A stretch of 64,000 bases of DNA. Origin: Acanthochromis polyacanthus (taxonomy: Eukaryota; Chordata; Actinopteri; Pomacentridae). Positions 1 through 11,739 of the stretch are shown piece by piece; the stretch's first letter is position 1, and the number at the start of each line of letters is the position of its first letter. The notes beneath the pieces were generated by a model. It was given only the letters and a program-made list of their open reading frames with translations. It had not been told where the DNA came from and made no database searches. The stretch spans positions 42,385,474 to 42,449,473 of the forward strand of contig NC_067113.1 in assembly GCF_021347895.1 (NCBI RefSeq), in the 5' to 3' direction. The translations under genes and the position numbers were made by a program.

Positions 1-110
1 CATTTGTCATCCATCCATCCAGGCAGGTCATCCCAGATGTCCTTTCCCCGGTTGACGCTTTCCAGCTGTTCCTAGGGGATCCCGAGGCGTTCCCAGGCCA
101 TAATCTCCAC
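1..110 (-). mobile_element. Non-LTR retrotransposon C-terminal scrap with TGGA tail
   Basis: On the minus strand the sequence reads MAWERLGIP, a stop, then EQLESV, and after about 35 further codons-worth of sequence runs into TGGATGGATGG. This matches the pattern AWERLGIP-x-EELE that I remember at the C-terminus of fish non-LTR retrotransposon ORF2 proteins, followed by a simple TGGA-type 3' tail. The in-frame stop shows it is dead. It is cut by the window start, so its true extent is unknown. The clade is not assigned; the match is from memory and no alignment was run. Confidence 0.55.
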
Positions 111-120
111 AAACACTGAA

Positions 121-225
121 GCTCTGAAAAGTATGAAGTGAATTTGTTTGATTCCAACTTGAAAAAAACGAAATCTAAAGCCTTGTTCTACAAGTCATGA
201 ATCTTATCCCAACTCCTGCTGCTTG
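121..225. repeat. Dispersed repeat, copy 1 of a pair (other copy 8563-8663)
   Basis: About 100 bp beginning around AAGTATGAAGTGAATTTG and ending near CAACTCCTGCTGC recurs at 8563-8663 in the same orientation with only scattered substitutions and small indels. Similarity stops abruptly at both ends. The class is unknown; the second copy sits just after a TTTTGTC minisatellite, which suggests a shared parent element. Confidence 0.7.
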
Positions 226-560
226 AGTTAATTCATAATGTGTTTGTTCTGATGATTTTTCAGGTTTATATACTGTAATGAACCTGCATGAGAGCTGCAA
301 AGGCTCAAAGGTAGACTGTATAACAGTTTTGCATTATAACATCTAACAACAGGTGAATCACTCAGAGAGCGCAGTAATCCAAGGCTGCTCAGTCGTATCA
401 CGTCCCACAAAAGAAATATTTGATAAAGAGCAACTGAAACAGGAGAACAAGACTGCCCTGCTGTGTCTGTCGGGGACAAGATAGAAAAACACCTCTGTGT
501 AAAAAACCTCAGGTTCATTGGGAGGCCTAATCGCCTGGTGTCTACATTTGAAAAGATGCT
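226..560. other. No gene seen
   Basis: AT-rich sequence with a long open frame on the minus strand that shows no recognisable domain and no codon bias. Its right end grades into the R1 repeat that follows. Confidence 0.5.
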
Positions 561-1409
561 GCTTTGTGCTGCGTATAGGCGTGTGTTATGCATGTGTACG
601 TTAAATACGGATACCGAATCACGTGACCTAAATATGTAGCTGGCGGCAGGAATTGATGGGACTTGGAAACACCCCCACAATTTAATCAGCTGTTCCTTGT
701 AGGGTTTCTGACTGATAAGTCCCGATGAGTCTGCAGTGGTGGACTTTTAGTAGGATTGTAATCATGTGATGTGATGGTATTAAAAGTGGAAAAAAAATGT
801 TATGTTCATGATAATCCTTGTTTACAAATTTGAGAATTATTATGGAAGCACTCACTTATTAATAAAAAATGACTGGATATCACTAAAATGTCAACTAAAT
901 AACCATCTAGATTTAATAACCACCTTTTGATTAGCTAAACAATAATAAAATGAGCTCATTCAGAAAAAGTTTTGACTGTGTTCCTTCTTTAAGTTGAGGT
1001 AATCATGACGGATATTTTTTTGGCAAAAAATCAAATTCTATATGGAAAATAACAAATTGTATCACTTTCAACTAAGTTATCCATTACAAAAACACCTCTC
1101 CAGGAAGTGTGTTAATTCCAGATCACATGACCTGCTCCACATGATGTCATTTCCTCCTGAAGAAAAGACTGGCCAGACTCCAAGGCTTTCTGAGTTATTT
1201 AATATAAAGTAGTGTGTGAGTCAAGTGTGGATTTATGGCATGCCAACAGGTTTACTACAATGTCTTTGAAAATAACTTTCAATTTCTATTTTACTCAGTT
1301 GTATATGTAATATTTAGAAGAATCTTTCTGTAAAAATGCCATCTGGTGTTTGGTTAAAGGCGGCCATGTTGACTTTAGGCCTGAAAACGGCAAAAATGTC
1401 AACTATGAT
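561..1409 (-). repeat. R1 modular dispersed repeat, copy A
   Basis: Two modules lie side by side. Module X (561-771) contains GGAATTGATGGGACTTGG and GATAAGTCCCGATGAGTC, which recur in reverse complement at 50118-50345 and 50745-51015, and in this orientation at 17438-17690. Module E (about 795-1409) is the reverse complement of 58650-59310, including the landmarks GGCGGCCATGTTGA, GGTCATGTGATC-type sequence and the stretch before TTTATGGCATGCC. No open reading frame is associated. The class is unassigned; it could be a retroposon tail or a non-autonomous DNA element. Confidence 0.75.
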
Positions 1410-4400
1410 ACCTGCCAGCTATGTTACAAAAGTCCTGCAAGTATATATTGACCCTAGTAACAATGACACTACTGAATTTACCACATAGTGTTAGCTACAG
1501 TAGCTACTTGTGGGTTTTTAAGCTAACATTTCGTTAGCTAATTTTACTTGCGGCGAAGTCATTAGAAGGAAACGACATAAATGTACCTTATCTGTGAGCC
1601 TGATCTCTGCCTGTGTCATGTCAGACTGATTTTCATTGACAACTGTTATGAAAACAACTAAGATTAACGCGCTCTACCTCTCAGTTGCATCAAACTACGT
1701 CTTCTATTATGGTTGCTTACAATGTGTATCTAACATCACATTTTTTGTTGTATTTCAAATCAATCTATTGATGCCAGCTTGTAATAATGATCATTGTGTT
1801 GTTTGCTGTGTATTTGCGCTGTGAATAGACATGCCCTCTTCCACAAAGTGCATTAGATCCTGAGAGACTGATAGTTGGGACGGAGATGAGAAGCAGGCCT
1901 TATCTTGTTCTTGAAGACACTCGGCCATATTTCATTATCAGTTGGTTTCATGCTCTTGGTTCTTCGACCAATCTCCTCAATCTCCAGGGTCCCTGGAGCA
2001 AGGAGGCACTCATCCGCACAGAGGATAGCAGGGGTCAGGACGCCAGAAAGAGTGAAAACGGATGGATGGGATGATACTGGACATATTTTTTGCAATTTCC
2101 TCTGCCCATTCCTTCTGGTCTACTTCATCACAGGAGCCCATTTTCTCAGCCACCAGCCCGAGAATGATTTGTGTCTACCCATGCACCTTTTATACCTCAT
2201 TATCTCCAAACTAAGTGATATCTGAGGTGACACTTTAAAGCCAGCATTCCAATTGAGGCGTCTTTGGTGAAATTACTGCGTTCAGCCCTTCTATCCTAAT
2301 CTAATGCCACTCAGTACTTCCAGCTGAAGCCCAAATCTCTCACTGTCCCTTTCAAGTCGGTGCGATTCCCTTCGTCGTGCCACCATGAAAGTGCTTTTTT
2401 GAAGTCATGCTGAACGGCCAGATGTTCTGTGCAGACAAATAGCAGCATATTGGGGCTGGAAACCTGAAATAACAAAACTTCAGACGCCATGTATGCTCTT
2501 CCTTCAATACCTGGACCGCGTGTGGATTTGCCCTTTGTTGAAATGCCCCGGAAAAGTCAATGGGATACTAACACGGTTCACAAATGGAAACGAATCAAGT
2601 AATGGCAGTCCTAAAAGCGTGACATTTACCAAATGGCATAATTTAGCTCATCAGGCCCCCAGAAACATTACATCGCTTTAGATGTTTTAGTTTATGCTTT
2701 AATTGTCTGAGGAAATGTTGTCCTAGAAGAGGATAAATTAGATTTTTCTGCTGTTAAGCAGTCACCATATTAGATTAATTTAACCAGTAAAGCTGTTGAA
2801 TAATGTCATGCAATTAGTCTAATCAAAATGTACCCAATTATTCTGCTATTAGTGTAAAATGAAAGAAATGTTACATACTGTTACCTCAAATCAATGAATA
2901 AAAGGTTATATTCCATATTCAACACATTTTGTTCCATTGTGACATGTGATTATGACTTTATCTGGCAGCGATTACATTATCAGCTGCTATAAAACATATC
3001 CAAACACTTTCTACTGAATCCATCTGACTCATTTTATCACTGCAGCTGCCACCTAAATCACTCTCTTGCCAAAATGACTTCTGTCTACCCCTCTACCCCT
3101 CACAAGCCATTATCCTAAAAAAAGGCATCTATTGGAGAGGGCACTAGAAAGCCACATTCTGCTCTGTCCTTTGATCTGTTGGCTTCTGCTTCAGTTAGAT
3201 TGACTTTGTTTCATCTTCTGTCCTCAAGCTTTGGACTTTCTCCAGAGCAGCTCTGTCCAGCTGCCCGGAATAATGTATTTATTGGTAGTCCACTGAAATC
3301 GTTCATATATATTACAGTAATCTGCTGCAGTTGAAAGATTCCCAATGTAATTAGCCAGAAACAGACTTTGATTTGGATTTCAGTATTCATGAGGAAGCTG
3401 TGCAGGCTGGAGACTAAATGCAAATCCCTTCCAGCTGACTGACTATGCAGGGGGCCTTGGCTTTTCTGTGCATGTGGAATGAAAACAAGACAAACATTTT
3501 CTCCTCTAATTTGCCCAAATGTCTCTCATTGCTTCTGTCTTGGGAAAGTATTCACTTTTTATCAACTGCCTGATATTACTGGTGCGAGTCATCCATTGGC
3601 AGGATGTGGACTTTCTTCCAGATCACAGCCACAGTAATAATGACTGGATTTACTTTGTTATGGGGTGCTGAGACAAGCCTCTGTTGTGGATGCCTATTAA
3701 ATATACCAAATTTACACCGATCAGGAATGAGATTATGACCACTGACAGGTGAAGTGATAACACTGATTATCTCTTCATCATGGCACCTGCTAGCGGGTTG
3801 GCTATATTAGGAAGTAAGTGAACATTTTGTCCTCAAAGTTGATGTGTTGGAAGCAGAAAAAAAAGGGGAAAGTGTAAGGATTTCAGTGAGTTTGACAAGA
3901 TGACCGGGTCAGAGCATCTTCCAAAGTGCAGCTCTTGTGGTTGTGTTCCTGTTCTGCAGTGGTCAGTACCTATTGAAATTGGTCCAAGGAATGAACAGTG
4001 GTGAACTGGCAACAGGGCCATGGGTGGTCAAGACTCACTGGTACACATGGGGAGTGAAGGTAATCCAAGAGACGAGCTAGTGCTGCTCACATTTCTGAAG
4101 ACTTTAATGATGGCTCTGATAGGTGTCAGAACATACAGTGCATTGCAGTCATGAGCTAGTGAATGGTGCTAATTAATGCACGTTTTCTCTAGCTAGTCAT
4201 GCCAAATAATGAGTAATAACCTTTTACAGTGTGCTCTATTTGAATAATAAACTGAATATAAAAGGTTAACATAATCAGATGTACAATTCATTACTCAAAC
4301 AACAGTATTTGTTTGATAAAAAGTCGATCAAACTAAATGATTAGCAGTTACATTTTTGCATAGATTTTCATGGTCTACAGTAAATTAGCCCGAATAACTT

Positions 4401-4479
4401 TGGTGATACTCGACTTCAGTTGACGTACCATCAGTAGGTTGGTTGGTTTCAAGCACAGTATGTAAAAGATAGAGGCAGC
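1410..4479. other. Non-coding, mostly unique sequence
   Basis: No gene was recognised. Near 1490-1545 GTTAGCTA-type motifs are dense. Open frames on both strands at 1853-2225 overlap each other and show no domain or splice evidence. The stretch 2240-2680 is of higher complexity and lacks repeats, which would fit conserved non-coding DNA, but this cannot be shown from one sequence. Confidence 0.4.
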
Positions 4480-4810
4480 CTCCAGTTCTGAGAAATCAAA
4501 CCAATGCGCAAGTGTCTTGTACCTGCATTCTCTCTAGCAGCCAGCAGGGGGCGGCTCCTCTAGTTATTACACGAATGAGTCAGATTGTATAGAAACCTAC
4601 GAGAAATGCTTCTTATTTCTATTTCTAACTTGATTTGTTACCTCAGTAAACATTCTCCTAATGAGTATATGGTCTCAAACACTAGTTAAAGTGTCCTTCA
4701 GTACCACGTGATGCCTAATTTTCTAAATTATGGTCTCATTTAGAGTAAAATATCAGCAAAAACAGGGTTTGATTTATGTCAAAACTACCTTGTGATTGAT
4801 AAGTCGCTAT
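4480..4810. repeat. Teleost-type dispersed repeat containing GCCAGCAGGGGGCGGC
   Basis: The string around CAGCCAGCAGGGGGCGGCTC, followed by a stretch with ATAGAAACCTACGAGAAATG, ATGAGTATATGGTCTCAAAC and AAATTATGGTCTCATTTAG, resembles a repeat I remember as common in teleost genomes. There is only one copy in this window, so repeat status rests on memory. No coding capacity is seen. Confidence 0.45.
4541..4554 (+). promoter_or_regulatory. CTCF-like core motif inside a repeat
   Basis: CCAGCAGGGGGCGG matches every position of the commonly quoted vertebrate CTCF core CCASYAGRKGGCRS. This is a motif match only. Because it lies in repeat-like DNA, many copies may exist genome-wide and occupancy is not implied. 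Confidence 0.4.
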
Positions 4811-7800
4811 CATATAAAAAACAGATGGCAAAATCCTACGTTAAGGCTTGAAAACAGGAGTCCACAAACCCATAGGTGACATTACAGTTAGTACATCAGT
4901 CATCTGTAGGTGGTTTGAAGTAAGCCAACTACTAAAAGATTCAAATACACCCCTCTACAGTCTCACTTGCAAAAACACGTCCATTTTCATGACGTGTCAG
5001 TGCCAGACCTTCACCAGGTAAATGCCAGCCTGATGAAAGTCGAAAATAAAAGTAGTTTTTGTGAGTTAGTGTGTGCGGGAGTCTTGTTGAAACTTTTGGA
5101 AATGCATGTCCCTGTCCTACGCACCTGTCTCATGAAACAGATGTGCAAGAAAATTTCTTTTGTGTTTCGCCCACTACTAAAAAGTCAGTGCTTTAGCAGC
5201 TTTTATGTGCTGGTTGGTGTCTAACATGAAATCCCACAATGCCTTGCCTTTATCCTGGGTTTCAGTGGGGATTTTTTCATCACCTCAGATGAGCACAGGC
5301 AGCATCCTAAGGGAGTAATGAGCTCGTATACTGTTGTATTTGGCATTTGGAAGTAAGGTGATGTAATTTTTAAAAAAAAATATTGGCATTAGCACTGGTG
5401 TCTGGATGTCGGTCAATTTTTACTCCCTGCCCCTGATCTTCAATCTACATGTTGTGAGGGTACTGAGAGCTGCATAAATGCATTCATTTAAAAGCAAACA
5501 ACAAACACCCATATGCTCAGACCCCCAGCTGATTAGCATCGACTTCACATTTCAGCCTAAATGCAACGGCGCACGCAGCATATGTACAGTGGCAAGCCCC
5601 CCGTGCATCGCAGGCTGAGAATGACAGACTTCTTCTTTTCTCCTTTGGGAATGAAGTCATCTTCTCTGGAGATGGGGAGGTTGCCATGACGACGGGACAC
5701 GACAAGTGTATCCCAATCAATGCTTCTCAAAAAATTGTGCAAGATTGTCGAGTCACATCCATCTTCAGAGAAACTGTCAGTGAAGATCTCTCTTGTGCTC
5801 ACACACACACACACACACACACACCTGCTCGTCTTGAACGCTTCCCCACCCACTAACGACCTCACAGAAACCCATCACATCGAGTGCGTGATGCCAGTGT
5901 ATTGACTAAGACTTACTCTAAATGTGATGACAAAGTGCTGCTCCACATTTGCCACCCACAGACTCTGGAAATATGATCGACGCTTTATCTTTTGAGCTGT
6001 CACTCATTTCAACAGCGCGATGAGAAACAACTGTTTGGAAGGTGAATCAGTCAGAAGTCATCCTGAAGAAGATGGAGAGATTATCCCATCATGCACCACT
6101 ACTGGTTCTCTACCAGTGGGTGGCAGTGTCCCCAGCCTGCAGCCCCATCACTGTGATCATGGCTCTGATGTGTTTTTTTACAGGTTTATGTGCTCAGTGA
6201 TCCTCGGTGACTGGCTCTCCTGGTGGAACTCCCTGGAAATGTATTAGCCAGACAGAGGTTAGTGTGGGAATCCATCTCCAAATCCTTGTGATGGGAGGTG
6301 TAATTTCTTTTTGCACCTGTGTTTTTTTGTCTTCTTAGTCATACTCTTGCATAACAGCCTGCATCCTCAAGACACTGCGTGTAAATACTGATGATTAATG
6401 GAGGAGCATGATGCCCTTTGATCCTGAATGGGCCTCAATCTCATTTAAGACAAATCTTGTCAGTGATAATTTATTGTTGACTATGCTAATCAGGTTGAAA
6501 AACGCTGTTAGTCAAGTTCAGTTGTTACTATATCCTTCATTTTCCCCCTATTTGCTCATCCATTTTAATAAGCCCAAACCTCCAGAGAGGGAGCATGTGA
6601 ATGTGAATGTTGTTGATGACTCACAAAGTCCATGCCAAGCAGAATAGGAGGCGGCTCTGGGGAGCATCAACAGCCTCTGAAGGTCACTCTACGCTGTTAC
6701 CATGACAGCGCCGGCCTCCCTCTGAGAAGTTGTTGCCGTCGTGTTATGTGTTGTTTTAAGACGGGGGCCCGCCTTGGGATGCGCGCGACAAAAACAACAA
6801 CGCCGCATACGTGCACACGCAAACATATGGGTCCTCCTCATCAGCGGCAGCAGCACCGACGAGTCAGCAGGGGAGAGGCAGAGGTGCATGTTCAGCCCTG
6901 AGCAGTACCATCCCCTAGGAAACACACACACACACAAGCATCATCAAAAAAGAAGTCTTTCCAGTGAAGCTGGTAGCGTGTGGAAGCCAAAGTGGCCGGA
7001 GCTTCACCTCTGTGCCATCCCGCAATATGCAAACAGAGTGTGAGTTGACTCTGTGCAGATGGAATAGACAGACACATACACTAATCACCCATCTGTCATC
7101 TACACTTTACTCCGAACCACTAAAAATGCAGCCATCTCCCTCCTCTTTGTCCCTCCATTCATTGGTCCGTCAGCCATCACGGCTAATCTTCGGACCCATC
7201 CATGGAGTGACAGGCGGCTCACAGGTGGTTTCTAGCTGAGTGGGAGGAGTGCAGGGTTCATCCATATATGCATGACCGTGCCCATGGCAGCACACTGGGG
7301 AGCTGACTTCACAGGAAGCTCTAACAAGGCAATTATCCCTGTTAGGTTTCACTTGACTGCAGCAAAAGGTGCACTGTCCTGGAGGGCTCAGTCCTCAGAT
7401 GACTGGGAAGCTCCCACCACGACCCGTTGCTCAAAGATTAATGCTCATTTTAAAGGGGCACATGGGTGGTTGTGGCTGTTCTCGCACATCATTCCCAACT
7501 TTACTGGAAGATTTTCTTCCTTCTGCTATTAAATTTCACATGCAAAGACTTTCTTTCTTGAGGTTGTCACGATTTTTGCCTCAGTTTGCGTCACCTGTTT
7601 TGATAGAGGTTGCTCTCAGATCAAAACTTACAATTACTAAAACTAAAAAGGTAAAATTGCTAAAGTGTTTCAAAACAACAGACTAATTGTAAAAGAAAAA
7701 GTGAATATGAACAAAAGATCACAGCGCTTATAATTAATCATTTCTTTATTGCTTCATTCAATTTCTTCTTATTTTTTTTATTTTGCAGGATGAATGTGTG

Positions 7801-7869
7801 AAACTATGCATTGATGAAAATCTTCACCCAAAAAAAAAAAAGCTGTCATAGGTCAATCTAGATCACGCT
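4811..7869. other. Non-coding sequence with microsatellites and a GC-richer patch
   Basis: No gene was recognised. A CA microsatellite lies at 5800-5824 and a short one at 6922-6936. Between about 6650 and 6900 the sequence becomes GC-richer with several CpG dinucleotides, open in several frames on both strands as expected from composition alone. The many overlapping short open frames from 6400 to 7690 show no domain, splice pair or homology that I recognise. Confidence 0.4.
5800..5824. repeat. CA microsatellite
   Basis: An uninterrupted run of about 12 CA units. Open frames crossing it on both strands are artefacts of the repeat. Confidence 0.9.
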
Positions 7870-8175
7870 CACCATCCTAAACACAAGGGGTTTGTTTGCG
7901 TATCCAACATTAAAGTGCCACAACTGCAGTTCCTCAAATGTCCTCATGATGCTGGCTTCAAAAACAAGTCAATCCTCATAGACTCCCAAGTTAAAAAGTC
8001 CAACTTTACAGCAGAAATAAACCGGTTTACAGGCTAGAACAAAAAAATATTGGACTTCTTTAGCTAGTTTTCCTGTTTATGCCAACTGCAATGGGAGTAA
8101 ATTTTTATGTACTTCAATCTTTTAAATTGTATTAAGATTTAAAGTTATGCATAACTTTATTTTGTGCATATAGTT
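7870..8175. repeat. Probable teleost dispersed repeat
   Basis: The succession CTGGCTTCAAAAACAAGTC, CTCATAGACTCCCAAGTTAA, CAACTTTACAGCAGAAATAA, then ATTGTATTAAGATTTAAAG and AGTTATGCATAACTTTA resembles a repeat I remember as widespread in fish genomes. There is one copy only in this window, so the assignment is from memory and the boundaries are approximate. Confidence 0.4.
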
Positions 8176-8298
8176 ATGCATACTTTTATTGACTATTTCA
8201 ATGAGTGTCCTTGTACATTGTTTCCATTGATGTGATCCAAACAAAGTGGGAAGTTCTAAACTCTCCAGAAATCCTGTGGTGTGCTCGACGTCTGTTAT

Positions 8299-8490
8299 CA
8301 CCTAATAATAATGATAATGATAACAATAATGACAATTTTAGTCTTGGTCATTTTGTGTCTCAGTTTTGTCATTTTCTGTCTTGTTTATGCCATTTTGTGA
8401 CTCGTTTTTGTCATTTTGTGTCCCGGTTTTGTTATTTACTCTCTCAGTGTTGTCGTCTTGCGTCTCGTTTTTGTCGTTTTGTATTTCTTA
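8299..8490 (+). repeat. AAT/GAT simple repeat followed by TTTTGTC degenerate minisatellite
   Basis: A short trinucleotide-like stretch (8299-8335) leads into five to seven degenerate copies of a unit of about 23-25 bases of the form TTTTGTCATTTTGTGTCTCG. The same unit occurs at 10474-10540 and, with more decay, inside the hAT element at 52961-53848. A long open frame crosses it and is repeat-driven, not a gene. Confidence 0.8.
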
Positions 8491-8562
8491 TTTCTTCCGT
8501 TTTGCTCCAGTTAGTGTCAGTGCTGACCAATCCCAGAGAACAAACGATAAAAAAACACCAAA

Positions 8563-8663
8563 GTTTTGAGAAGTATGAAGTGAATTTGTTTGATTTCGAC
8601 TTGAATGAAATTTGTAGTCTTGTTTAACGAGTCATGAATCTCATCTCAACTCCTGCTGCCTTT
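8563..8663. repeat. Dispersed repeat, copy 2 of a pair (other copy 121-225)
   Basis: Same orientation and boundaries as the copy at 121-225, starting near GAAGTATGAAGTGAATTTG and ending at CAACTCCTGCTGC. It lies about 70 bp after the TTTTGTC minisatellite. Confidence 0.7.
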
Positions 8664-9708
8664 CGATGCTGCCAACTTCCGATGCCTGCTTTTCAGCTAA
8701 ACACTTGGCAACTTCTACTCTCAGTGTGTCTTTGACTCGGTGTCACTGTCGCCCTCCTTTCATTTTTCCTATTTTCTGAGCTCTGGCTGCTTCACTGGAG
8801 CATTACAACACTGACATTCAGACACGCTATGCTGAGAGGGCCACCCAGAGCATCGCGGGCAGGTGACACATGGCTGAAAAGGTCACTCTCCACGTGGTGC
8901 TACCCATGATTCTACACTAACAGGAAAGATCCACTGGGTTAGCATTATGGTATAGATCCAGGGGAAACCGGCTGGTATGAAGCAGCCTTCAGGAGGACAT
9001 ATGAAACGCTGACCTTTATCTCAAAAAGAAAAAAAGGCAGTCGCCAAACGTTAATATCCCTCTATTGTCTTTCTTATTGTATGACAGTCTGCACAGGAAG
9101 ATTGTTTTCCTCAGATAGGGAGGTCACCTTGACAGCGTCTTGATGCGCTCTGAATAACCTGGAAATCTGGCTGTCACATCAGATGTTAAAATTACCGCCA
9201 GTCCACGAGAGATCGCCGTAACTTTGGCATCCATCACAGGAAAAAAGGTCATCTTGACTGTGGCATATGGAGCAAAAGACGGAGCAACAATAGACGGGAA
9301 CGGAATATTTTGTGTTTCCATTTACATAATGGCTGGCTGGCAGGACGGGGGGGATGTTGCGGGAAACACCGAGAAACAGCAGTGTTGATGGTTTTGAAAC
9401 TCCTCTCCAAAGCCATTAGTGATTAGATAAAGAGTGGAGATGGACTTGTAATGATGCTCTCCAGCATGTTCTCCCTCTTTATCTCTCGCCTCAGCTAGAT
9501 GAAAGACAGCGAGAGCCCCATAAGGTCTTTGTTGTGGGCATTATTTTACCGTTACCGGCGCCGTATGGCCACTCCACCACCTGCAACTGCACCTGTCTGC
9601 TTTGATTACCGGTTATTGTTAAGAAATATGATGGTGAGTAAGAAGTGCTGAAAGAGAGTGGGGCCTGAGTTCAGACACTTCCAGAGCAACAAATTGCTAA
9701 TCGGAGCC
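8664..9708. other. Non-coding, no gene seen
   Basis: No recognisable domain, repeat or RNA gene. Short open frames lack supporting signals. Confidence 0.4.
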
Positions 9709-10306
9709 TCAAACACATAGCCTAGCCATGCTACACCCATGTTTCTGACGGCACAAGGGTCTAGGGAAGCTCGACAGGGAGGAAGACGGGCTAAAAGGTT
9801 GTCTATCAAATCCCTCTGCAGCAATTGGGTAGGTATACAACCAATCAACGCAACGAATAGGCTGACGTAGTTCCGAGAGCACCGGCGGATTGTGGCTAAG
9901 TCCCATTAGCTTCCCAACCAGCGCCGCGGAGCCAACTGGTATATTAAGGATTTGCCATATCCCGTCGGCATAAGTCCAAATACGTCTTTCTTCTCAATGA
10001 AACACTTAAGTGCCGTCCTTTGTTTATCTTTCAAGTTGAATTTTAGCTTCAAATCTTTAAGGGCTGTGGCCAAAGCCGAGTCGAAAGATAACTGTTTATT
10101 GTGCGCCGGTTGTTTCTGTCAGAATCGTCGCGCCTCTGTCGTCACTTCGTTACGCCCGCCTTCTGACTCTACACTTCATGGTGATTGGTCCGGCCAGTTT
10201 TAGGAGAATTCAGCCTCGAGCCTTATGGAGGGTAACTAGACCCACCCTGGCAGAGAATTAAATTCGTTGCCGTGGGTTGTCTAGCGCAGCGAGGCTATCA
10301 AACACA
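9709..10306. mobile_element. Non-autonomous DNA transposon with 9-bp target duplication
   Basis: The direct repeat TCAAACACA occurs at 9709-9717 and again at 10298-10306. The 580 bp between them (9718-10297) begins TAGCCTAGCCATGCTAC and ends with the inverted partner GAGGCTA; read inward from the right, TAGCCTCGCTGCGCTAGAC aligns imperfectly with the left tip. The interior is CpG-richer than its surroundings, and CTAGACC/GGGTCTAG motifs occur near both ends. An internal open frame (9952-10203) has no recognised domain. A 9-bp duplication would fit the Mutator-like superfamily best, but hAT or Merlin-like elements with 8-9 bp duplications are alternatives. It has no transposase. Confidence 0.8.
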
Positions 10307-10473
10307 CCCAATCATCATAAAATGGCTCTGAGTGTGAGTTTTACGCGGGCGTAGATTATAAGAGGGGATGCAACTAATGCATCTTTTGACAAAACACTAA
10401 AACGTTTACTCATACATGCAACAATGTGTGGGTGATTATATAATGAGAGACATGGGATGTATCTTCCATACGT

Positions 10474-10540
10474 TTCGTTTTTGTCATTTTATGCCTCAGT
10501 TTTGTCATTTTGTGTCTCGTTTTTGTAATTTTGTGACTTG
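10474..10540 (+). repeat. TTTTGTC degenerate minisatellite, about three units
   Basis: Units such as TCGTTTTTGTCATTTTATG and CAGTTTTGTCATTTTGTG match the array at 8336-8490. Length and flanks differ, so this is either a second remnant of the same parent element or an independent array. Confidence 0.75.
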
Positions 10541-11182
10541 TGATCCGGTACAATATTAAATGAGAAAAGTTAATGTACAGGAGAATAAATGTTGGAAAAA
10601 AAAAGACAGAATGTTCATGTTTTTCTCACATCAATAAAGACATTTCCACTAAAACTGATGCTGAAAGTCACAAATTGATGCATGAAAATTGACTAGAATG
10701 CAGAAAGTGAAGCGTTAAGTGTCCACCCCAGAGTTCAAATAAAACCTACATCCAGTGAGTTCTGTGTTTCTGATCTTTTATTTCATCAGCCAATCTTCAC
10801 GGCCAGCTCTTAAATGACATGAAATTTCAAAAACCTTGAACTGAAACAGCAGACTTAACAAGGCTTTCATGATGGAGCTACAAATGAACAAGGTTTCATC
10901 CTACCTGGAATAAAGGTAAATGCGAATTCAGTCAGCAAGAATAGCCTGAGTCACACTGTAAAAAACTGTAATTTTACAGAATTTTTCCTTTTTACTTTAC
11001 ACATTTCACCCTCATATTTTTAAAGAAATATAACATAATATTGTAATTATTTTTTTTAAAAAAGGATACATATTTTAATAAAAAAACATGCAAAAATCTT
11101 TTAAAAGTTGACATAAAAAGACTTAAAATACATTCTCAGATTTAGCTTTTTTTTTTTTTACACATGACAATACCCTCCTTTA
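10541..11182. other. AT-rich non-coding sequence
   Basis: No gene seen. A/T homopolymer runs are frequent near 11049-11160. Confidence 0.4.
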
Positions 11183-11739
11183 AACATTACAACCCGGTCT
11201 CACGGGGATTCGTGAAACTGTCACGTAAGTTTTAGTTTCGGTTTCGTGCGCACCAACACGATTTCGTCATGTTTTTCGTGCCGCTCACCACGAAATGTTT
11301 TTCGCTGTGGTAATCGCATCTGAAAGTGGTTTATACCGGCGGATTCATGACGATCTAAGCTGTCCATCGGCGTATACTGCTTGTGTGATCGCGTTTGCGG
11401 CCGCCGGCCGCCGGACATTCTTGAAATTCCTATGCAAATTGGTAAGTGTACCACCGGCTTATGGTTAGGTTATGGTTATGGTTAGGGTTATGTTTAGGAA
11501 CGATGTCATGCAAAATATAGCGTTGGATTCGCCACGGTTTTACATTAAAAATATAATATACACATTCTTTTGAAATACGTTCTGAGTGGCACGAAAAGTC
11601 CGCCGTTTAAAATACATTGGTGCGCATTTCGTGGTGAGCGGCACGAAAAACATGACGAAATCGTGTTGGTGCGCACGAAACCGAAACTAAAACTTACGTG
11701 ACAGTTTCACGAATCCTCGTGAGATCGGGCTGAACATTA
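11183..11739. mobile_element. 543-bp MITE with 108-bp inverted repeats
   Basis: AACATTA at 11183-11189 is repeated exactly at 11733-11739. The element between (11190-11732) has arms at 11190-11297 and 11625-11732 that are reverse complements over 108 bp with only three mismatches, all within the first 16 bases of the tip. The tip reads CARCCCGRTCTCACG. The arms hold many CG dinucleotides (TTCGTG, TTTCGTG), while the spacer contains GGTTAGG-like runs and a GCCGCCGG palindromic stretch. A 78-codon open frame on the minus strand is composed mostly of arm sequence and is not a gene. The near-identical arms suggest recent activity. The superfamily is unassigned. Confidence 0.9.

Noticed and set aside
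1853..2225. Overlapping open frames on both strands
   Set aside because: No domain, no splice pair and no match to any family I know; opposing frames of similar length suggest chance.
8205..8627. 140-codon open frame
   Set aside because: It crosses an AAT/GAT repeat and the TTTTGTC minisatellite; the repeated CHFVSRFC-like peptide is repeat-driven.
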